From positions 1-10,929 of the forward strand of contig JAFAVL010000376.1 of NCBI GenBank assembly GCA_019242465.1: DNA of 10,929 bases, in the 5' to 3' direction. The notes beneath the pieces were generated by a model. That model did not search any database. It worked only from the letters and a program-made list of their open reading frames with translations, and was not told the origin of the DNA. The position numbers and the translations under genes were made by a program. The DNA is from Chroococcidiopsidaceae cyanobacterium CP_BM_RX_35 (GTDB lineage Bacteria; Cyanobacteriota; Cyanobacteriia; Cyanobacteriales; Chroococcidiopsidaceae). This document shows positions 1 through 5,243 of the stretch, piece by piece (the first letter of the stretch is position 1; the number at the start of each line of letters is the position of its first letter).

Positions 1-436
1 TATCCATCCCTGCATCCATCAACATCGTCGTAATGCCAGTTGAAATATCACCGTGATAGAGGCACCACTGGATCGGTGCCGCCCCCCGGTACTTGGGCAG
101 AATCGAGCCATGAACGTTAATGCAAGCTAACTGAGGCATATCTAAAATTGCTTGCGACAGGATTTGTCCATAGGCGATAACGTCAAACACATCTGCCTGC
201 GTCTCTTGTAACTTAGTCAAGGTTTCTGTGTCTTTTTTCACCCGTTGGGGTTGCCAGACAGGAAGGTTGTGAGCTATAGCAACAGTTTTTACAGGTGAGG
301 GAGTTAGCTGGTTGCCGCGCCCTCGGCGTTTATCTGATTGGGTGACAACAGCCAAGACTTCAAACGCCGGATGGGCGAGCAAGCGTTCTAAAGTAGGCAC
401 CGCAAATTGGGGTGTTCCGAAGAAGATGACTCTCAT
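1..436 (-). CDS. fmt: Methionyl-tRNA formyltransferase, N-terminal part (gene runs off the left edge)
   Basis: Fmt transfers a formyl group from 10-formyl-tetrahydrofolate to Met-tRNA(fMet) in the cytoplasm for translation initiation. The reading frame starts at the ATG at 436 and is open to the window edge (145 complete codons of a protein usually near 310-340). The N-terminus [16 protein letters not shown] is the family's typical first strand. Residues 107-122 read [22 protein letters not shown], the formyl-transferase signature loop, with the catalytic Asn107 and His109. Asp145, in MDAGMD, lies 36 residues after the His, as in the E. coli enzyme (N106/H108/D144). The seen part has no frameshift. 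No clear Shine-Dalgarno precedes the ATG. Gln91 in AYGQIL is the usual cyanobacterial-type variation of this loop. Identification is firm; the C-terminal tRNA-binding domain is outside the window. Confidence 0.97.
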   Translation of the reverse strand, partial: MRVIFFGTPQFAVPTLERLLAHPAFEVLAVVTQSDKRRGRGNQLTPSPVKTVAIAHNLPVWQPQRVKKDTETLTKLQETQADVFDVIAYGQILSQAILDMPQLACINVHGSILPKYRGAAPIQWCLYHGDISTGITTMLMDAGMD

Positions 437-445
437 TGTAAGGTA

Positions 446-474
446 GATATATTGGACAACACCGCTGACACCAA
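446..474 (-). promoter_or_regulatory. Possible sigma70-type promoter of fmt
   Basis: Read on the minus strand, TTGGTG (469-474) is followed after 17 bases by TATATC (446-451), about 10 bases before the fmt ATG. The -35 matches consensus at only 3 of 6 positions and the -10 at 4 of 6, so this is a weak call made mainly on spacing and position. The rest of 437-694 holds nothing I can name; I see no gene and no convincing terminator after the amidase gene. Confidence 0.25.
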
Positions 475-694
475 AAGAACATGGAAACTATCAGAATAGC
501 TCGTTCTTTTCCAAGGAAGGCTCAACTTGACCTTGTCGCTCAATATTTCATATCAACTTTTACACAAAACCCGCAACCAGTTGTAAGTGAGATTAGGCTT
601 GACTAACTGTCCTCATATACTCAATTACACACTACTTAGGCAGGCTTCAGACTTATTATATATTGGTCTGCAACTTGTTCAGGACCTATTTTTA

Positions 695-2374
695 TCAAGG
701 AACTGAGTACTCAAATAGCTCTCCTGGCAAAGGATTCACAAGTGCAGGAGGACGTCGTAGCTTTGTGGCTTGCTCGTAGTCGTAGGCGTAGCTAATAATA
801 TCTGCCTCGTCCAAGTATTTGCCCATAAATTCCAGTGACATCGGTATGCCCTCTTTGGAGTAGCCCATCGGCACTGTAATGGCAGGCACACCAAGAATAT
901 TCGCTTCAAACCGGGCTGGGAGGCTGCCGTAGACAGCGTAGACAGCATCTCCTTGCGATGCTAGTGGTGGGGCGAGGTAGTTGAGTGTGGGGAAAGCGAA
1001 TGCGTCAATGCCGTTCGCTTTCATGAAGTTTTCGTACTGTTCTGTCCGGAGCTTAGCGATCACATGTAAAGACTGGGATACCTGCGGGAGTTGATCGAAC
1101 GGCTGTGCTTGTCCACTCGATATCAGGGCAGCGTTAGACTTGACGTAGCTGTAGTTGGGGTTGTCCTGCGGAATGATGTTGAGCAGATCAACAAACGATT
1201 TGATCTGGTCATTGTTGTACCCCTCAATCAGTTGTTCATAACCATACGCTCGACTCTCAGCGTCCCCTGTATCAAAGAAATTGTAGCCTAGCGAAGAACG
1301 GTTGACGAACCAGGTTTTGTAGGCAGGGATGTCAACTTCAACGACCTTTGCTCCCTCTGCTACCAACACTTGCTTTGCCTGCTCGAATGCTGCAGCAATC
1401 TGAGAGTCTAAAGGGTAGCTGGGACCATTGGCAGGATCTCCCTTACCAATGTAAGGTCGGGGCAGACCAATCACCTTACCTCGGAGTGACTTACTGTTAA
1501 GGTAGCTAGTATAGGACGCAGGACGAAGAACACCTGGGAGAAATGGGTTCCAAATATTTTTGGGGTCTGAGGCGGCTAGCACATCCATAGAGATGGCGAT
1601 ATCCGCGACGGACTTAGTAATCGGACCAATAACGTCGCGTTCAGGTGTTAGTGACCAAGTTCCGTCAACCGAGATCAGACCAGCACTGGGTTTGAGACCA
1701 ACCAGAGAATTTTGGGTGCTGGGTACACGGATCGAGCCACCCGTTTCTCCACCCATGGCAAACGCCGCCAGGCTAGCTGTCGTCCCCACTCCAGAGCCAC
1801 TACTAGAGCCTCCTGTCGTGCGATTCGGTGCATAGGGGTTCAGGACTGGTCCATATGACTCGCTGATACCGTCGTATGAAAAAGCCCAAGTACTCATATT
1901 TGCCTTGCCCAGGATGATCGCTCCAGCAGCCCGGAGCTGCCTAACCACAAACGAGTCTTCTGTAGCAATGAGCGATTTGAATGCCCCAAGGCCGTTGGTT
2001 GTTGGCAAACCCTTGACATTGTATGAGTCCTTAATTAACACTGGCACACCATATAGTGGACCAGGCATAATACCATGGCTTTGCTGCTCGTCTTCTGCTG
2101 CTGCGTCTTTCAGCGCATAGGGGTTGAGGTATACAACCGCATTGAGTCTTGGTCCAGCATTGTTGTAGGCGGCAATCCGGTTGAGGTACAGTTGCGTTAA
2201 TTTAGTACAAGTCAAGGCACCCGCGCTGTATGCAGCATGGATGTCACTAATAGTTGCAGATTGTAGGGAAAAAACTGCCGTTTTGGCGTTAGCAGGCAGC
2301 ATTCCCAGAATTAAGCATGGGGCTGCTAACAGAGCTGCTTGCTTGAATTGCCCAATCACAAAGTCGTACCTCAC
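695..2374 (-). CDS. Secreted amidase-signature family hydrolase
   Basis: This is a serine amidohydrolase of the amidase-signature (AS) family, which hydrolyses carboxamide bonds; the substrate cannot be told from sequence. Counting from the GTG at 2374, the Ser-cisSer-Lys triad is complete: Lys115 (in PVLIKDSYNVKG), Ser190 (start of SSSGSG after GG) and Ser214 (in GGETGGSIRVPS). The Lys-to-nucleophile distance of 99 and the Ser-Ser distance of 24 equal those of GatA and FAAH. The N-terminus is a signal peptide with a hydrophobic core at about 13-26 and an ANA-K cleavage site near residue 30, so the enzyme is exported to periplasm or outside, unlike GatA. Length (559 aa) fits the exported amidase group. 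A better start may be the GTG at 2359 (Val6): GAGG lies 9 bases before it, while the 2374 GTG has no visible ribosome site and only three codons separate it from an in-frame stop. It is transcribed away from the CHAT-TIR operon, with no obvious functional link. Confidence 0.93.
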   Translation of the reverse strand: MRYDFVIGQFKQAALLAAPCLILGMLPANAKTAVFSLQSATISDIHAAYSAGALTCTKLTQLYLNRIAAYNNAGPRLNAVVYLNPYALKDAAAEDEQQSHGIMPGPLYGVPVLIKDSYNVKGLPTTNGLGAFKSLIATEDSFVVRQLRAAGAIILGKANMSTWAFSYDGISESYGPVLNPYAPNRTTGGSSSGSGVGTTASLAAFAMGGETGGSIRVPSTQNSLVGLKPSAGLISVDGTWSLTPERDVIGPITKSVADIAISMDVLAASDPKNIWNPFLPGVLRPASYTSYLNSKSLRGKVIGLPRPYIGKGDPANGPSYPLDSQIAAAFEQAKQVLVAEGAKVVEVDIPAYKTWFVNRSSLGYNFFDTGDAESRAYGYEQLIEGYNNDQIKSFVDLLNIIPQDNPNYSYVKSNAALISSGQAQPFDQLPQVSQSLHVIAKLRTEQYENFMKANGIDAFAFPTLNYLAPPLASQGDAVYAVYGSLPARFEANILGVPAITVPMGYSKEGIPMSLEFMGKYLDEADIISYAYDYEQATKLRRPPALVNPLPGELFEYSVP

Positions 2375-2636
2375 TAAGTTAAATTACTAATACTGGTTGA
2401 AGACAGTTGCAGGTTTAACAATAACAATGTGCTTGTTCCTACCTCAGGTTATCGTTGTTTAGCAAGGGAAAAGCTACCGACCCTGTTTCCTACTTCGCTG
2501 CACCCCAAAACCAAGATTTGAAAGTTGTTAAAATTCGTAAAAAGGAACCCCCGCTTGATTTATCACCCTTTCCCAAACCCCTCTTGACTTTTGCCCCCTC
2601 TTCTTAACTTGCCAAGGATGTTGCAGCAGGCACTGT

Positions 2637-2659
2637 CTCGCCTTATGTTGGCAGGCGAG
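2637..2659. repeat. 7-bp perfect inverted repeat (hairpin) in intergenic DNA
   Basis: CTCGCCT (2637-2643) and AGGCGAG (2653-2659) are perfect inverted copies around a 9-base loop. No U-tract follows directly on either strand, so it is a poor intrinsic terminator. It sits next to the C-rich tract and could be part of a dispersed intergenic repeat; that cannot be decided from one copy. Confidence 0.4.
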
Positions 2660-2978
2660 CGTGACTTTCTTTGCCTCTAATCCCAATGTAAAATTTTGTA
2701 AGTTTTTACGTAATTCCTAACACTAAGCTTGAGAAGTAGATAGAAATCGTAATTTTGATCTAAGCCATAAAACTTAAATTTTCAATTGTCACCCAAGGAA
2801 TAGACGGATGATGAACTGAAAGCTTAATAACAAAGTGTGCTGACGCTAAATAGCCTTAGAGAAGTGTATTTATTCTTCTGGATAATCTGGTTGATTTACT
2901 ACTTGCCCAACCCGGAAAGTGACAGAAGAGGGATAGATTACTACAAGTCCATGATCTCAGCCTACACTATTCTCAATC

Positions 2979-2992
2979 ATCAATCGATTGAT
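2979..2992. promoter_or_regulatory. 14-bp perfect palindrome, possible operator of the CHAT-TIR operon
   Basis: ATCAATCGATTGAT reads the same on both strands. It ends 52 bases before the preferred ATG (3045) of the CHAT-TIR gene, a fitting place for a dimeric regulator to act on the operon promoter. No matching second copy is visible nearby and no regulator gene is present in the window, so the regulatory role is inferred from symmetry and position only. Confidence 0.3.
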
Positions 2993-3044
2993 AAGGGAAA
3001 CAACATCCAACTTTTTGTTAAGCTTCCACCGCCCCATAGCCCCC

Positions 3045-5243
3045 ATGAACAGTCAGCCGCTTCCGAAAACAATTCTGATCCTGTTAGCAAATCCAATGGG
3101 AACCGAGCCGTTACTTCTGGAGCAAGAGGTCAGGGAGATCCAGGAGTGTATTCAGAAATCGCGCCATCGGGACCGATTTGTGATCAAAAAACAGCCTGCT
3201 GCCCGTCCGAGAGATGTGCAGCGGGCAATGCTGGATTGTAAACCCCAGATTGTGCACTTTTGTGGGCATAGGGCGGGAGACAAAGGGTTGATTCTAGAGG
3301 ATGAAACGGGGAAAGTCAAACCAGTCAGTACTACGGTGTTGGCGACCCTGTTTGATTTGTTTGCCGAGCAGGTGGAATGTGTTTTGCTGAATGCCTGCTA
3401 TTCCAAAATCCAGGCAAAGGCGATCGCACGCCATATTAATTACGTGATTGGCATGAAACAGGCAATTGGCGATCGTGCTGCGATTGAGTTTGCTACCAGC
3501 TTTTATAATGCGTTGGGGGCGGGAGAATCGGTCGAGTTTGCCTTTCGGCTGGGGAAAAATGCTATGCAGTTAGCAGGCATTGGGGAGGAAACTATTCCCG
3601 TGCTGGTATCTAGAACATCCACTCAGCCAAAGGCAGCGTCGCTTTCCGTTCCAGCTGCATCTGTGCCCCAAGTCCAACCCACCCCTGAAATTCTTTCCTG
3701 TAACGCTCGCATGCGAATTTTCATTAGTTATAAGCGGGGTGTGTTGCCGGATGAGCAAGTGGCATTGGCAGTGTTCCAGGCACTGAGTGAACAGCATGAG
3801 GTGTTCATTGACCAGACAATGCTGGTGGGAACGCATTGGGCAGAACGAATTGAGGCGGAATTGCGGAGAGCGGACTTCCTGATTTCATTCCTGACCAAAG
3901 ACTCGGTGAACAGTGAGATGGTGAAGGGGGAAATTGAGGCTGCACACCATCTGAGGAAGCAGCAGGGACAACCTGCCATTCTGCCTGTGCGGTTGACATA
4001 CCGTGACCCATTTGCCTATCCTCTGAGTGCCTATTTGAACGGCATCAACTGGGCCTTCTGGGAAAATCCGGCGGATACGCCTCGATTAATTCAGGAGTTG
4101 GGTCAGGCGGTCGCGGGAGGCAGCCTCTCTATTGATACCGAGCGCTCCAAAACCGACCTGACCCAAACCACTACCTCTTCCCCATTTTCCCATTCCCCCA
4201 TCCCGCCACCCCTGCCTGCGGCCCAGCCGTTGCCTCTAGAGATGCCGGAAGGGACGATGGACCCGGAATCCCAGTTTTATGTAGAGCGGGCAGCGGATGT
4301 TATCGCCCTCGGGACGATTGAGCGAGCAGAAGGGGTGACTATCACCATCAAGGGTCCGCGCCAGATGGGTAAGAGTTCCCTGCTGATTCGCACCAAAGCC
4401 AGAGCGGAAACTATTGGGAAGCGGGTAGTGTACCTAGACTTCCAATTGTTTGACCGCTCGGCCTTGGCGGAGGGCGAGCACTTCTACCGTCAGTTTTGTG
4501 AATGGCTGACCGAAGAACTAGAGGTCGAGAACAAGGTGGCTGAGTATTGGGATTCTCCCCTGGGTAACAGTCAACGCTGCACCCGTTACATGAGCCGTCA
4601 TGTGCTGAAGACGTTAGCCAGTCCGTTGGTGCTAGCAATGGATGAGGTGGAATCGGTATTTGATACGGAGTTTCGCTCTGATTTCTTTAGCATGCTACGA
4701 AACTGGCACAACAACCGAGCCACCACGCCCACCTGGAAACAGCTAGATCTGGTGCTGGTCACTTCCACCGAACCCTACCAACTGATTGAGAATTTGAACC
4801 AGTCGCCGTTTAATGTGGGGCAGGTGATTGAACTGATCGATTTTGACCGCGATCAGGTGGGGGACTTGAACCAGCGGCATGGGTCTCCCCTGGCTCTGGC
4901 GCAATTAGACCAGTTGATGCAGCTCCTGGCGGGGCATCCCTATCTGGTGCGACGGGCGTTGTATCTGATTGCCAGTCAGCAGCTCACGGTGAGAGAGTTA
5001 TTTGCCCAGGCAACAGCAGACCGGGGTCCCTTTGGTGACCATTTGCGGTATCACTTATTTCGGATGAATGACAAACCTGAATTGGTGCAGGGTCTAGTGG
5101 AGGTCATCCGGCAGCAACGATGCACAAGTGAGCAAGTCTTTTTCCGGTTGCGCGGTGCCGGACTGGTGCGGCGGGAAGGACAGAGGGTTTTGCCTCGGTG
5201 CCAACTGTATGCTGATTATTTCTGGGAGCATCTGCATGGTTAA
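3045..5243 (+). CDS. CHAT-TIR-AAA(STAND-like ATPase) protein, candidate conflict-system effector
   Basis: A 732-residue, probably cytoplasmic, three-part protein. Residues ~5-190 are a CHAT (caspase-like peptidase) domain: IVHFCGHRAGDKG supplies His75 and VLLNACYS supplies Cys118, the expected His-Cys dyad. Residues ~222-355 are a TIR domain starting MRIFISYKR. SEMVKGEIEAA places Glu296 where TIR NAD-cleaving enzymes carry their catalytic Glu, though Met292 stands where Trp is common. A Pro-rich linker (~379-400) follows. Residues ~408-732 are an AAA_35-like ATPase: Walker A GPRQMGKSS (Lys443), Walker B LVLAMDEVES (Asp533/Glu534), VLVTSTEP, the LLAGHPYLVRRAL helix, and a winged-helix-like end. 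I chose the ATG at 3045 because MNSQPLPKTILILLANP is the usual CHAT N-terminus; a TTG at 2988 would add 19 unconserved residues. Neither start has a clear Shine-Dalgarno. The frame overlaps the next gene by 8 bases, implying translational coupling. Domain calls are firm. The proposed role (protease and/or NADase released by an NTP switch) is inference. Confidence 0.9.
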   Translation: MNSQPLPKTILILLANPMGTEPLLLEQEVREIQECIQKSRHRDRFVIKKQPAARPRDVQRAMLDCKPQIVHFCGHRAGDKGLILEDETGKVKPVSTTVLATLFDLFAEQVECVLLNACYSKIQAKAIARHINYVIGMKQAIGDRAAIEFATSFYNALGAGESVEFAFRLGKNAMQLAGIGEETIPVLVSRTSTQPKAASLSVPAASVPQVQPTPEILSCNARMRIFISYKRGVLPDEQVALAVFQALSEQHEVFIDQTMLVGTHWAERIEAELRRADFLISFLTKDSVNSEMVKGEIEAAHHLRKQQGQPAILPVRLTYRDPFAYPLSAYLNGINWAFWENPADTPRLIQELGQAVAGGSLSIDTERSKTDLTQTTTSSPFSHSPIPPPLPAAQPLPLEMPEGTMDPESQFYVERAADVIALGTIERAEGVTITIKGPRQMGKSSLLIRTKARAETIGKRVVYLDFQLFDRSALAEGEHFYRQFCEWLTEELEVENKVAEYWDSPLGNSQRCTRYMSRHVLKTLASPLVLAMDEVESVFDTEFRSDFFSMLRNWHNNRATTPTWKQLDLVLVTSTEPYQLIENLNQSPFNVGQVIELIDFDRDQVGDLNQRHGSPLALAQLDQLMQLLAGHPYLVRRALYLIASQQLTVRELFAQATADRGPFGDHLRYHLFRMNDKPELVQGLVEVIRQQRCTSEQVFFRLRGAGLVRREGQRVLPRCQLYADYFWEHLHG
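5224..5228 (+). promoter_or_regulatory. Shine-Dalgarno of the AAA-WD40 gene, inside the upstream gene
   Basis: GGGAG lies 7 bases before the ATG at 5236, within the last codons of the CHAT-TIR gene. It decides the start: a longer frame upstream to 5128 has no conserved sequence, whereas MVKPTIYTTGGTVQAG is a normal start for AAA_35 proteins. It also supports coupled translation of the two genes. Confidence 0.7.

Larger units (their letters stand above)
2375..3044. other. Gene-poor divergent intergenic region between amidase and CHAT-TIR operon
   Basis: About 670 bases without a convincing gene. The only long plus-strand frame, from a GTG at 2837 to 3241, has no recognisable domain, has no good ribosome site and overlaps the CHAT coding region, so I do not call it. 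Around 2540-2610 the plus strand is a C-rich, pyrimidine-biased tract with CCCTTTCCC and CCCCTCTT-type motifs, like the short cyanobacterial minisatellites and similar in feel to the Pro-rich linker of the next gene. A hairpin at 2637-2659 and a perfect palindrome at 2979-2992 are listed separately. The promoters of both flanking genes should lie here, but I find no -35/-10 pair good enough to report. Confidence 0.6.

Noticed and set aside
644..668. CAGAC/GTCTG inverted repeat near the amidase 3' end as a terminator
   Set aside because: Only five pairs around a 13-base AT-rich loop, with no U-tract; too weak to call.
2988..3044. TTG start extending the CHAT-TIR protein by 19 residues
   Set aside because: The added residues do not look like the family N-terminus, and the ATG at 3045 begins a normal CHAT start.
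2837..3241. 134-codon plus-strand frame upstream of and overlapping the CHAT gene
   Set aside because: No recognisable domain, no ribosome site, GTG start; its second half is the CHAT coding region read in another frame.
5128..5235. N-terminal extension of the AAA-WD40 protein inside the upstream gene
   Set aside because: It is the CHAT-TIR end read in another frame; a Shine-Dalgarno directly precedes the ATG at 5236.
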